Shown here: piece after piece, positions 12,801 to 26,900 of the stretch
Layout: every line of letters begins with the position of its first letter
Numbering within the stretch: the stretch's first letter is position 1
From: Tiliqua scincoides
Lineage: Eukaryota; Chordata; Lepidosauria; Squamata; Scincidae
DNA: 64,000 bases
Assembly (NCBI RefSeq): GCF_035046505.1
Contig: NC_089822.1
Coordinates: 98,526,659-98,590,658, forward strand
Direction: 5' to 3'
Notes under the pieces: model-generated
Told to the model about the DNA's origin: nothing
The model's database searches: none
What the model saw: the letters and a program-made list of their open reading frames with translations, nothing else
Translations under genes and position numbers: made by a program

Positions 12801-15800
12801 TGTCAGGAGGAGAGTTGCAGCTGGGAACTGGAAGTGGGTGAATTCGCAGGTGACTACTATCTAGGGTTACCTGATGAGGCTGAAATTTACAAGGACAGTC
12901 CCAGATGTTATTAATTTGAAATTATGCCAGTTCCCTAAGCTACATGCCTGGCAGCTGAGTTGTCAGTTGCAGCAGATTTTACAATGTTATGTCATTGGAT
13001 GGGGCCCACAAGGGAGTTCGTACTTTGGGGCATGCTTTTTTTTGAGAGACTCTAGCTTGCAGCTCTGGGCCTGCCAACTTACCCCCCAACTAACCAATGC
13101 AGAAGCACTCTCCAACAATGGACTACATATCCAAGGGGATATATTTCTATTAGCACCTGGAAACTGAACACCATAATGCAAAGTAGATATCTGCCAAAGC
13201 TATCCAAAAGGGCAAATTAGCACCTGTACTGCAGATGATGCTGTGACCTCCTCTCACATTAACACAACATTTTTTACACTGTATTATGTTGTTCATAACA
13301 TTGATCTCCAGTATTACAGTTTAATCCAATATATTCAAACATATGCTAAAGAATAGAAAATCATGATGCCAACAGAAAGACATGGAGTTAACTGGAAGTT
13401 CCCTAAAAAAGAAATGGGGCAGTTCCCTTTCGGTGACACAGATCTATGTATAGATCATTAGGTCTATTTATAGATCTTAAATTCATATGAAGTGAGCAAC
13501 AATGACTTCTCTGTGAGCTTGCATACCACCATCTAGTGGACAAAATAAACTAAATCAGTAAAAATCAATAGCGATTGGGTTCTAGAGGTTGGCTCATTGG
13601 TTTGGATTCAAAGATATGCTGGGGCATGCCCAGTAGAATCTCTGACCTTTTCTTTTTGAGTGATAGATCCCCATGTCACATCCCAAGCTGCTTCTCAAAC
13701 TTACAAGAGACATTTGTTACATGGCATGGGGATATGACTCTAAAGGAAGGAGTCCAAGATTTCAGCCGGCATGGTCAAGCCTCAAAGCCCTTTGAAACCA
13801 GGCTGTTTGTTTGCTCCGGTTACGTTTGGAGGGTCTGGATTGTTCAGATTTCATTAACTGGGGTTTATATCCTGTAGATTTGCTGCTCTTTTGGAAAGAG
13901 GTTTTGTGGTATGTTTAGAAAAGCAGACTTTTACAAACCAAATTGATAAACATTTAGTATTGATTCCTGTTCTGAAGAGTTTCCCAGGCTGAAGTGTGAG
14001 ACATCTTTTGGGTAGAGATGTGAAGGCCCGGAAAAAAAACCCAAAGAAACTCAGAAAAAAAACAGGGTTTTTTCCATTTTTTTCCTGAAGACTTTTTTGG
14101 TTTTTTCCTGCAAAATTGAAAAAAGAAAAATCGATGATGGAATGTTTTATTTTAACATGATGAATATTTTAAGGCAAGCTGTTCAAATATTTTCCAAATC
14201 ATTTCTAAAAAATCTGGATGGTATCAGATTATTCTGATTTCTGTGCACTGAGGACAAGCAAGTCCAAGGTTATAAATTGAACTCTCCAATGCAAGAACAA
14301 GATGCATTTCTTCCCTTAGGAGGTGCTGCCATTTTCACAAGAAAAGAAAAAGGTTTCAGTTCTGTTTTTGCATGCGGATGGGTATGTTTGGTTCTGTTCT
14401 GTCCTCTTCACAAGGCCTCAAAGCATTGAAAGATCATACAGAGCAACAAAAAGGACCTGAAAGTATATAATTAATTTTAAAAGGTAAGAGTTTACATTTA
14501 TCTGATTCCAGAAAACTGAATCATGTAACTACATTAGTTTATCTTTATAACCTTTGTGTCAATAATAATTTAATTACTACTAATCTGGTTCTTTACTTCC
14601 CCCACCCACAACCATAGATTAGTGTCTTCTTGCAAACTAGCCATTAAACTATTTTTCTTTCCTACTCCCCTCAGGAAAATGGTGAGACCAACATCTAGCA
14701 TATGGAGGCATTTTCACATTGCAAGTTCTTCTGAGAAGAAAAATGTGGTTTGCAAATATTGTCAGATGAAATGCACATTTCCAAATGCTACCAGGATGAT
14801 GAAACACATTCTTGTATGTAACAAGTGTCCTGTAGATATTAAAAAATCCTTCATGGATCTAAGTGAAGAGGACCACAGTGATGAAAATGCACATAGTTTT
14901 TCTCAACATTCTCATTCAAGAAGTCCTCTTTCTACTCCATCTGTAACAACAGCAGCAACACAAAGTGTTGTCCCATCAGCAGCATCTTCAAGTAAATTGA
15001 AGACAGCTGCATCCAAAAATGATTCAATAACTTCATTTGTAGACAAGATGATACCTGAAGATCAGGGAAAAATTGAGCAAGCTCTTGCAAGAGCAATATA
15101 TTCTTCTGGAACACCATTTTCAATAACTGAAAATACGTACTGGCAGGAAGCTTTGAAATTACTAAGTCCATAATACCATTTGCCCAGCAGACATTATTTG
15201 AGCAAGCCTCTTTTGGAGTCGGAATATGAATATGTCATGAATCTGTGCAAGGAAAAATTAATGAACCACTGTGTCTTGCACTACTTACAGATGGAAAGAC
15301 AAATGTGAGAGGAGAAGGAATTATAAATTTTATTATAACACCTGAACCAGTTTTTTACAAAAGCATTGAAACAGGAGAGAACAGACATACTGCAGAGTAT
15401 ATCAGCTGTAAAATATGTGAAGTCCTACAGAAAATTGGAAGTGGTAAAGTATTTGCTTTGCTGACTGACAATGCCAGCAATATGAAAGCAGCATGGGAGA
15501 TCATAATGGATAAGCATCCACATATTACTGCAACAGGATGTGCATCTCATGGGCTAAACTTGCTTCTTAATGATATTATGAAACACCCTTCAAATGATCT
15601 ATAGACAAGCAAAAGAAGTTATAAAACATGTAAAAAGTACTCATATTGTAGCTTCCATTTTCAAGAAGAAGCAAGTAGAAAAAATGCAAAAAATAAAATA
15701 GTGACACTGAAGCTCTGTAGTCAAGTGGGCTGGAGTAGTGATCTCCTTTGAAAGTTTACTAAAAAACTAAGAAGCTCTTCAGAAACAGTAATAGTTGAAG

Positions 15801-18800
15801 ATCTTAAAGTACCCAGGAGTGTGAGAAACACTGTTCTTAATGAGGATGTCTTCTGGGTTCAGCTGCAAAATTCCCTGAAGATTCTAAAGCCAACTGCTGC
15901 AGCAATCACTGCATCTGAATCAGACAGTGCACTTTTGTCAGAAATGCCTTATTTAATGATCAAGATAAAAACTACTGTTTTTGATAATCTCAGTATATCT
16001 CCACTTACAACTACTGAAGAAAGTAAAGTGAAAGATTTTATTTTAAAAAGGGAAGAATTTTGTTGCCATCCAATTCATGCTGCTGCAAATCTGCTGGATT
16101 CAAGAGTCAAAGGTGGAAATAGAAATGATGATAGCACTGTGACTGCATTTGACTGGATTACGAAACAAGCATCACATTTAGGATTTGAGGTTGGAAAGGT
16201 ACTTTCAAATGTTGCAGAATGTAGAACATCTTCAGGGATTTGGTCCAGGAATGCAATCTGGGATTCTGCCAAACATCTTCCTCCTGCAACATGGTGGCAA
16301 GGTCTTTGCACAACACAGCCTCTGACTCCTCTTGTTTCTCGTCTTCTTCAGATTCCTCCATCTTCAGCAGCATGTGAAAGAACCTGGTCTATGTTTGGAA
16401 ACACTCACACTAAATCAACAAATAAACTGACATGTGAAAGGGTAGAGAAGCATGTTTCAATCTGGGCAAACCTTCAGTTTTTAGAAGTCCATAATAACTG
16501 TGATAAAGACAGACCCAACAGAGGAGCTGCAGAAGCAGAGACTGAAACTGATACTGATAATTGCAGCTCAGAAAATGATTCTGATAAAATTTCATGCCCA
16601 TTCATTGAAACTTAGTCCCACTCCCTTCTATACACTTCCCCCCTCTTCAATTCTTTTTATGAGAATAGGTTTTTTAAAAAAATGTAATACTATGGAGAGG
16701 AAATATGAATAATTGTTACTTCTGGATTTTTAAAAATGTTTTATGGAGGTTTTTTGTCTGTTCCACATAAACTAGTAAACAATTCAGGAGATTGTAACAA
16801 ATAGAGCAACAATTACAAATAAATATTATTTAAAAAGTAAATTCTGTTTGTAATAATTGTTTGGATACACTATATTTTTAATATGCTAGTTGTGATAATT
16901 TTATGCCAAGTCAAATTGTCCATAGTCATATTTTATGTTCCTAAAATGACTTTCAATCTGGAAAAGAAAAAAAAAGTGCTAATGTAGCATTTTTTTCAAA
17001 TTTTTCCAAAAATTTCCATTAAAAAAAAAATCACGGAAAAAAACTGGGGATTTTTCCAAGCTTCAAAATTTCCGGAAATTTTACATCTCTACTTTTGTGA
17101 GAATGAAAAGTGTGTGTAGGTGTATTTTGGGGTGTGGAAGAAGGAACTAAAAATAGTTGTAAGAAATACAGATTTTTTAATCTTAAAAATGGAAGACTTG
17201 CAGTGCTTTTCAGCCTGCCTCTCATGATCTCATCTTTCTTTCTTGGTTGGGGAATGTTGTGCTGACCACACCTCAAATCCCAGAAGAATTTTGACTTCTC
17301 TGAATTCCCTTCACTTTGAGCTGAGAAGAAATTGGGACCTTCTGAGATCATATTTGATAGCTCCTGGAAGTTGACAGATGATTGCTTTCTTCTTAAAAAG
17401 CAAGCGTTCCTCTGAAGAAAAAGGGAATTTCTGGGAGAAATGAATGTTGCAATCTCAAAAATAATGCCATGATTTGATGAGTTAGGTAAGAAAAACAAGC
17501 ACTACTTACTAGGATTTTGGAAATAAATTTAGATTTATTTAGCTTTTTCCTGTTAATTAAAAAAATCTTTCTACATAAGATTTTTTTACAGTTGTTGTGT
17601 GGCTAAAACATTTTTTACAGTAAATAATACTGTATTGTTTCTTAACCAATTAAACAACTGTTATAATTGTTGTTATATATATTACCCCACCTCAAGAGTA
17701 ATGTAATGGGGAGCTGCAGCCAAATGGCCAGTAGTTCAAGGGAACCCGTGGGTCAAAAAAGTTTGGGAAGCACTGCCCTTAACCATCCCCACCCAAATCT
17801 CTTAGCAAGCATGATGGGACAGTGCATTTGACTCTGAGCAGAGCAGAAGTTGCCTTCAGTATACCCAGAGTCACCAAGTTACAGATGACAGTGGAAACAT
17901 GAATAGTGCCAGTCTTGAAATATGAGAGAAGACATAATGAGTGTTCCCCCCCCTGTTGTTTCTTAATCACAAGTTTTACCTTTAGCCCAGCCAGGGATTA
18001 TCTTAAAAGGAATTGTTTCGTCGTACTCTTTTGTAAACAGGAACATCAGTTTGTCCACAGTTGCTCCAAATGCAAACCCAAATGACCATCGGTTGTTGAA
18101 TGCCCTGACAAAATCAAAGGGTCTGTGAAGTAAAAAAATTAAAAAAGGTCATGGGATTTGGGGCAGTAAATGTAACCAGCTGGATACTACTTTCTCCTCA
18201 CTTTGGAAGTGTTATCACTTAGTGAAGAAGGGGGGGGTTGCCATGGGGACCATTTGATTTGACTTTCCAACTTGTGGACAAAATCCCATATTTTGCCATA
18301 CTACTGATCACAGAAGTTGTTTTGGTTGAAAAATTGCCATTCACAATACTAAGTCTCAGTGACAATCATGTCACTGCTATGAAAACAACACTGAGGCGAG
18401 ATCTGCACATGCAAAAACCTTCCCAATATAGGATAGCAACACAAAAACAGAAAGACCTCTCAGGACTGGTGGGAAAAGAGCAGCTAAAAAATGGAGGTAG
18501 GAATCAGGAAGTTGAAAGCTCACTTCCACCACAAGCTTACCACAAAGTTGAAGGCAAGCCATTCTCTCTCAGTTCCCTAATCCCTCAATTCTGTAATATG
18601 GGGATAATACTGACAAACTTTACAGAGATTTTTTTTTTTTGGTCTAAATAAGGTATGTGAAGAGCTTTGAATACATTGCAAAACAAATTTTTATAAAGGT
18701 CATGCCCCCAGGATTAAATTAGTCAATTCTTATAGATTGTGAGGTGCTGAACATGAATATGACAAGGAAAATGCAGAATAGGCTATGCCATGGTTTGTGA

Positions 18801-21800
18801 GAGATCTACAACAGACAGTTCCATAGACATGTACTGGTAAATGTCTGCATCTTTCCCACCATCTATGTATGCATCGTCTTGAGTTTCTCCTAAACTAGAG
18901 CAAATCAACAGATTTCATTGTCATTTTCATGTTCAGCACATTGAAATTAGTACAGATCAGTTGTTTTCCGTTCAGAGGCAAATTGTGTGTTGTTCAGTGA
19001 TACCGGATAGTGCTACATAAAACATTTCATCCTATCATTCCTTGCAACATATGAAGAGTAATGGAGAAAGATAAATGCTCCAGCATGCATGCCATGAAGA
19101 ATGAATTGTGGAGAAGCAAGTAGGAATAGCAGTTTGAGCAATGCACTCATCTCTGAGGCTAATCCTATCACTCCCATAAAATGGCTTGAGAAGTTCTGCC
19201 TCATGGATCAGTAAGGAAAGCATGTGGGCAGTGGGTACAGGAACCAGAGCACACACATCAGTGGTCTTCCCTCTCCCCACATCAGAGAGGCAATCATTAT
19301 TCACAGCCCTGATGACCCATTGAGGAGGAGGGAAATCTGCTTTCAGTTCCTTAAAGTCAGCCCAGTCATGTGGCAGAGTGAATGTGGAAAATATAGGTCA
19401 AACTATACTGCCTTTGTGCCCTAGCTCCACTGACTAGCCTCTTGTGATGAAAGAAGAACAAAGCATGCTTCCATCATGGCACTGTGCAAGTTTCCTCCAG
19501 GGTGGTGATATTTATTGATCAAGGCAGGGCCAGCTCAAACCTCCTGGCATTTGAGAGGGCATGCCAAATGCTGCCCCGTTACCCAGTGATGTACCAGGCT
19601 CTTCATAGGTAATGTGGTAGTCCACCACTCTCCTCTCCTCCACACTTCCTTTTCCACCTTTTCCTTTTCCAATCCAGAGAGTGGAAAGAAGAAGGGAACA
19701 GTGGAGGCAAGTGGAGAGATAACAGTGGATAGCCCCTCCATCAATCTGCTGCCGAAGGCAACCGTTTCAGTTGACTTCATGAATGGGCTAGCTCTGGTCC
19801 TGCAACAATGACTACACCTCACAAACTTGGAAGGTTTTTCTCCTTTCATTCTATACAAGGAGCCTACTCTGCTAGAAAGGCAAGGAAGGGACTGGATGGA
19901 TCAGTCTGCACCTCCTGCATGCATGGTGACAAGTCTAGAAGGGCAGCCTGCTGAAACTCATGGATCACTCTTGATGGATTGGTGTAATTTTTCTCTTTGG
20001 GTTGACTTAAAGCAGAAGCAGGAAAGCAAGTTTCTGACTCACATCACAAATCCACCACATCCACTATACTTGTGCAATTTTTTATCCAGATACCATCTTC
20101 TGGTTCGCCTTTCCAGGCAGGACAGCACCACAATGATGATGACCTACACACACAAGAATAAAAAAGCCAAGGGGATAACAAAGGCATCAATGAATCTCCA
20201 GAAGCCAACGCAGATAATGGTCTCAACAACTCACATATAAAGATGTTCCACTCTCACATGGGCAAAGGAGGGCAGAGCCCTTTGGAAATCACCAAGCTAT
20301 CAAATCCAGAAGGACACATTTTCACCTTGCCCATTTGTTAGGGTGCATATAACATTAGTGCATTTTTGGTCACAGGGTTTTCCTGCAATCTTCCCCTCTG
20401 CCTTTGATCTCCTGGTGTCTCCTGGTTCTGAAACTTGGATGTTGCTGACACACATCTCCTCCCCAATGATGTTTAGTTTAACAATATTTTGCTCAGAGTT
20501 TTCTGGCCCTCTGCCAAGGTAGCCACCAAAGTGAGGAAACTCTTGAGTGCAACAATGCTGTATCCTCTATCATCTTCAACTGACCATTGGACACAGGTTG
20601 GCAACAGCTATGCATTTAACATAACATGCCATCTGGGCCTGGGATTTTCAGCAGTTCAGAAAAAGAGAGTCACTTTCTACGTGACCACTCATTATATCCA
20701 GTGAGATCAGGTAACTGTGAGTTTTACCTTTCAGCAAATAGGACTTTCACTGGAGATCTAGTGGGAGGATGTACAAAATCAAGAAACATCAAGAAGTCAA
20801 AAAATTTCTACTTACCGCTGGAATAAGTGAATAATGCAGAAAACGACTCATGTCCATTAAACTTTTACATGTTGTATTTTGAGAAACTGTTTCTGGATCC
20901 CTGATCAGGAAATACAAAAGGAAATAACAGGTTCATGTAAAAGTTGTACACAGATTCCCCCCCCCCAAAAATTTCTATTTTCAGAAATCTATTTTTCCAC
21001 GACATCAACGTGCCAAAAACATCGAGGGTAGTGTTCTCCAAAGATCTGAGAGCTGAGACACTGTAGCTCTAGATAGGTGTTATACAAATCACGGTCCTTG
21101 TAACCAGATACAAAACGCACATACATGCCTCCCTCAGCCCACTGCTGTCTCTTCCCCCATGCAGGAGTTGTTCATGTGCACTTCCCACCTCCTTCGCTTC
21201 AGTTTCAAAGCAGAAGAGGAAAGGAGAGGCAACAATGGTGGCAGTGACTACTTAAGCCCACCTGCTTGCCTCCTCCTCCATGAGCAAGTGGAGGAAAATA
21301 CGATAGCAGTGGGGACCTGCCTCTTCTTTGAAATAGCATGGCAGAATGGAGAAAATCAAGGAAGCTGACAGAAGCAGATGTCCTTCTCCCCATTTGCTTA
21401 CTCCACCCTGCTCTCGTATTCTATTTCAAACCTTGGAGCAGCAGAGCAAGGAAGGACCAGGTAAGGGAGCAAATGGGGGCTAAGTGAGGTGGCCACATAG
21501 ATTCCTGCTTCCATCAGTGACCTATCTGTGCCCATCAACTGCCTGAGGCAGGGTCAAATCCTATACAATTTTCCAGCAGTGATGTAGCCATGCCAACAGG
21601 GTGCTCTCTGCATCCTGCAGTTGGGGCAGTCATGGTGGTCTCCTCAACAGAAGGGAATGTTTGTTCCCATTCCTCGGGGATGCATTACGGCTACATCGGC
21701 ACTGGAAAATTAGTTAGGACTGGGCCCTCAGTTTGCCTTGTCTCACTTCATGGCTGGACCATCCCTGAATGAAGGCACTCCTCCTCACATAAACATAAGC

Positions 21801-23930
21801 TTATGCCAGACAGTCTTCTCTTCCCTCCCCCCAAATAACCTTGTTGTTGACGAATATAGCAGGTAGGAGCAGCTTTTCCCCTTTCTCTCCAGGACAGGAG
21901 AATTGTACTGCTCTCTTGCTGCCCTCTTAATTAAGAAGCGAGAGGAACAAAAACTCTGAGCAAACTCCCGTTAGATGGACAGATTTTATTCAAGCCAGGG
22001 ATTCAGATACCCCAAGACTGCCATGCATGCCCTACTGAGGTTTACATAGCCCATTATGTAAGTCTGTATTTGTTCTGAGGATCAGTTCACTGTTTACCCA
22101 TTCACGTATGTGAATCCTCACCTAGAAATGTGGTTGCCCCACCTAACAAGGAAGGCTGGCTACTGCTTTGTTTCACTTCACACACTTGGTCTGCCTGCAG
22201 CACTTGAATGCACCTGTTGCCTTAGCACACACAGGTTGGGTGTTACTAGTCCAGGACTACGAAATGCTGTCCAGCTTCTCAACATCAGGTACCTTTAAGG
22301 GAGACTATGAAAGCAGGAGGGGACACAGAGAAAACTAACAAGGTGACACCACAACCTTGGCTCTTGTGTGTCCAGAAACCAGAACGCATTTTTGGTCGGA
22401 TTACAAGTACGTGCAAAGAAACATGCTTTTTAAATGTCACGTCATGTAAGCCCTTAGGTTAAGTACCAAACAGGCAGTGAGAAAGCAGAGTGCAGAAGTC
22501 AGAGGCAGATCTTCGGAGGAGTTAAATACCAGCAGAACACTTATCTCGAATACCAGCTGGAAACACTTATCCAACTTGACCTGCTGGTGGCTGAAAATGC
22601 CTTGTAAAACTCCAGTTCCAGCAACCATACCTCTTCTTGTGCTAGGGTGCTAAAAGTTGCACCTGCTGAAAAACCCTCTCCTACATTTCTAATTCAAGTA
22701 CAAGAGCCATATTCCACTTTGCGTCAGGCACCTCTCAGAAGCTGTTGAAAAAGCTTTAAGGTGTGAAACCAGAGAACAAGAGAGGCAAGTTCCTCCTTTC
22801 CCCACCTGATGTAACTGCAAAGCAGCAGCTCCCACAATTCATTTGGCAATTGTAGGGGGTCACACTTGATCAAACTCAGCTTTAACCCTCCCGTCCCTCC
22901 TTTCCTGCTTGGTAGTGATTAAAGGTGTCTGTGTTTTGTTGTTCTGTGGTTGGAGTCTCACTTCCAATTTTCTTGCACTGAAATACTCCCCTGAGCCCCA
23001 CAAAATCTCAACCCTCCCTTTGCCCAGTCAACCTTGGCCATGCTGACTGCTTCCTTCATCCTCTTCCTCTTTTCTGCCCCCAGGAATCCCCAGATTTTCA
23101 ATGTTATCCAATGTTTTGGAGTTGCTTTTCCCCATTGCCACAGCAATGGTGGCCTAGTACAAGTCTCAGAGCATTAAGAGGGTAAGGGTGGATGGGAGGA
23201 CTTTTTGTAGTGTGTAGTTTTTGCGTGCTGAGGCTCTGCCCACCACACTGAGTCTTGTGCCGCTGCTTGGAGGCTCACGCCACCGTCTCCCTGCCAAAGA
23301 GACACCCCCAGCTGAGCAGCAAGACCACAGTGTGAGATTAGAAATAGCAATAAGGAGGCATGGCGGGCAGAGCTGATGCACATGAAAACTGCACATTCGA
23401 AAAAGCCCTCCTGCCTGCCCTGGCCTCCTTACCGCTATTTTGAGTCTCCTTATCAGCCTTACAACCTACAAGTGAGTGGCTGGTGATATCATGGGAGGTG
23501 AAATGCGTCACCACAACACACTTACAGGTTCCAGCACTGGAGTGTTGGTCAGGTGAGTTTGCGATGCGCTGGGCAAAGCTCTCTGTGCCCAGCCTCCTCC
23601 CTGTTCCTCTCCGCTTTCCAATTCATTGTCTGGATCAAGCCATCAACTTGCCTTCTTCCTTTGGCCATGTTCTCTGCTTTTGGGGCCTCACATTAAGTTT
23701 TTCTCCCTTGACTTAGAGCTTATTTTTCCTTAAATACCACTTGCTCCCTTGAAACCAGTTAATAATCACAGTATGATGGAATGTCTCCACTCAGCATGCT
23801 CTCTGATCTCCCTCTTGCTTCCCTCTTCCGGCCTCCATATAAACCAAGCACACCCTTCCTCCCACCCCCACTTTGTCTCTCTCTGTCTGCTTTAAATATC
23901 ATACTTCCTTTAAAATTGTTCTCTGGTTTA

Positions 23931-23971
<41 letters not shown>

Positions 23972-26900
23972 ACGAACACTAAGTAGGATTGCTAGTATAT
24001 GTTTGTCCACTTGCCTCTCTGTTGAATTATTGTTTGGCTTCTTATTATTTTGCATCTCATATTGCAATTATTTTTATTCTCCCTCCTATTATTATTATTT
24101 CTCATGACACAGCTGCCGGTTCTTTAGCTGGACTTGGCATTAATTACTAGTCGGGTGGGGCCTAGGACGTCGTGATATATTTGCAAATAATGTGTGCTGA
24201 ACCAAGCAGGGTGGCTTTTTGAATTTGACCCATAGTCATTTTGCCAGTGTTCAGATGCTTTAAATGTGATTCAAGCATTTTTGGGACTGCACCTAATGTG
24301 CCAGTCACCACTGGGATAACCATTGCTGATTTGAGCCATAATCTTTGGATTTCAATTTTTAGATCCTAATATTTACTGATTTTTTTCATATTCTTTTTCA
24401 TCAATCCTACTATCGCCTGAACCACCTTTCAGGCGATATTCCAGAACCACCTTTCAGAGCACGATATCATAGTCTTTCGAGACTGAAGGTTGCCAACACT
24501 ATTGCCTGGTACAGGTTGAGTGAGGGTTCCATTCCCAGAACTCACATGGATGGCAAAAATTGCATTAAAGCAAATCCATTTCAAAAACAATGCCCCTTTG
24601 CTCAGTGATTTAAAAACAGCCTTGCTGACCTTTGTGATGTAAGACAGAGTCATTAGGCAGACCACAGCCTAGGAGAGGGGAGTACAGGGGGTAATTTGTA
24701 CCTGGGCCCAGGGTCAGAAGGGGGGCCCAGGAGCCAAAGGAGGGGGACCAGAAATTTCCTGGGATCTTACACTTTTCAATCTCACCCAGACTTACTGCCC
24801 ACACGGGATGCACATGGCAGCAACTACTGCCAAAAGCCATACACACCAGACCCAGGAATGCATACATTCCTTAACAGTGTCACATCTGGGAGGAAGCTGG
24901 CCTGCTCCAGGAGCTCTTTGGCTTGTGGATCTGCCTACAATGAAGGAGTGGATGGGAGCTCAAGGACACAACTACAGGGCTACAGCTGGTGGAGAAGTGG
25001 TGCCGACCCCTATTGTCCCCCCACTCTGTTTCACCCCCTCCCTCTTTGGGAAGGGGCCCCAAAGAAACTTTGCACCCCCTGATAGAATTCCTCTTGGAGG
25101 CCCTGAGGCACACAATCCATCAATTAGTCTCTCTCCAGGCACTTAGAAAGGCTTCACTGAGCCAGGGACCCCTCTCTTCACCCAGAGCAAAGAGATTATC
25201 TTTCTTTCATGTGCTCAGGGGGAAGGGAGGGGTCGCTTGCCTGAGAGTGAAGCCAAGTGTCTGGAGAAAGAATGATTGATGGGTTGTCAGCTGTCTGCCC
25301 TCTCTCACATTAATGAGGCTATTGTTAAACAACTGTTTTCTATATGCCAATAAAGGTATTATTGTATTGTAACAACTGTTTTCCTTTAATTTTCACGGGT
25401 GAAAAATCCATGGATAATTAGGTTATACCTGTAATTGCTTGCATGACTGTCTCTCTACAACAGTAGGAAAAGCAGTTTTCTAAACTGTGATTTTAAAAGG
25501 GATGCATTTTTCCCCTTCTCCAGGGATCAGCACATTCCTTCTCATTTGCAGTGGCCATTCATGTTGAGTCAAATCCATGTATTAAAAAATCCGTGTATAG
25601 CAAGTTTGGATCTGTACTGCTATGTCAATGATGCACTATTTTTTCTATTATTGTAATGTCTGGTGTATTATGTGCCAAAACCGTATCCATTTGTATCTGA
25701 AAATCTCACAAGATCTTCACTTTTTCATTTTCAATCACTTGTTCTAGTCTATGCTCCTATCAATTATTAACTGTTTTAATGCAGTTTGCACACAGATTTC
25801 AATGGATCATTTGAGCCACTGTATCATGTCTATATTTACAATCGGTTTGTGGGATCTTCTTGCAGGAACTAAGTATATGATCAATTGTTTCTTTGTTTTC
25901 TATGCAAAATCCTATTATTATTATTCTGGAAACTCTCTCTCCCCTTTCCCCCTTTTAAAAACACCAGTTCCCTCTGTGCCACAACCAACAGTCAAAGATC
26001 CTTTAATGCAGTATTTTTCAAACTCTGGGTCGGGACCCACTAGGTGGGTCACGAGCCAATTCCAGGTGGGTCCCCATTCATTTCAATATTTTATTTTTAA
26101 TATATTAGACTTGATGCTACCATGGTATGTGACAGTATTTGGGGAAATGTTGCAGACCTGTACCTTTAACCAGCTACTATGCATATTTTTTAAACAATGA
26201 TAGTAAATGGGACTTACTCCTGGGTAAGTGTGGGTAGGATTTCAGCCTATTATTGTTAAAAATCTTCCTGATTGATGATGTCACTTCCGGTCATGTCACT
26301 ACTTCCAGTGGGTCCTCACAGATTCTCATTCTAAAAAGTGGGTCCCAGTGCTAAATGTGTGAGAACCACTGCTTTGATGCATATGCTTGAAGTACATGTG
26401 GAGGCCCATTGTTACAAACACCCTCTTTCCCCAAACATGTGTCCATCTTGGTATCAGAGTTGAGCAGGCCTCCCAGAAGTGAAAAGGGATGAAATTTTGC
26501 TGGCTCCCAAGGAAAGACCCCTCTATGGTTGATTAAATCTGGGTGCTTGAGGTCTGACAAAGGATAGCTAGCAAGAACAAGTCCTGCCTGAATGTTAAAT
26601 TGAATTACAATTCCCCAACTAGGTACAGTAGTTCCTTTTCAGACTCTAGGCCAAGAAGTCCTTCCACCTGAGATAACACACCCTGTCACACTATTGTTCA
26701 GCAAGAACTTCCTGGATGGGCTATCAAGCTCTTGTGTGTCCTCTTGGAAAACTCTCTAGTCAAGAAGTTCAGCAAGAAGCTCTCCAAACTCCTTTGTCCT
26801 GCAGATATTCCTTTGTTTCCTTTGTGAAAAGTCCTATAACTTCCCTGCTCTGGAAGCAGATTTAGAACAAGACAAGACAGAAGAAGACAGAAGACACAGA

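Larger units (their letters stand above)
14014..17091 (+). mobile_element. hAT DNA transposon with degraded transposase
   Basis: The ends are inverted (TAGAGATGT at 14014, ACATCTCTA ending 17091) and flanked by near-identical 8-bp duplications, CTTTTGGG and CTTTTGTG, as hAT elements make. Inside is a transposase from about 14622 to 16615: a BED zinc finger (SIWRHF, CKYC, HILVC), a central part with LLTDNASNMKAAW and CASHGLNLLLNDI, and a hATC dimerisation domain (PPSSAACERTWSMFG). The reading frame is broken: the first part ends at 15173, the next at 15604, and 15605-15820 is damaged, so the copy is non-autonomous now. It lies in intron 4 of the STRA6-like gene, opposite in orientation. Confidence 0.9.
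20901..24109. other. Intron 1, proximal part
   Basis: Apart from the miniature at 21551 and the AG repeat at 23937, no coding exon with matching phase was found here, in line with the next exon lying at 38658. Confidence 0.45.

Noticed and set aside
23759-24107. Open frames with long Ser/Leu or Arg/Glu runs
   Set aside because: Produced by the AG microsatellite at 23937-23968.
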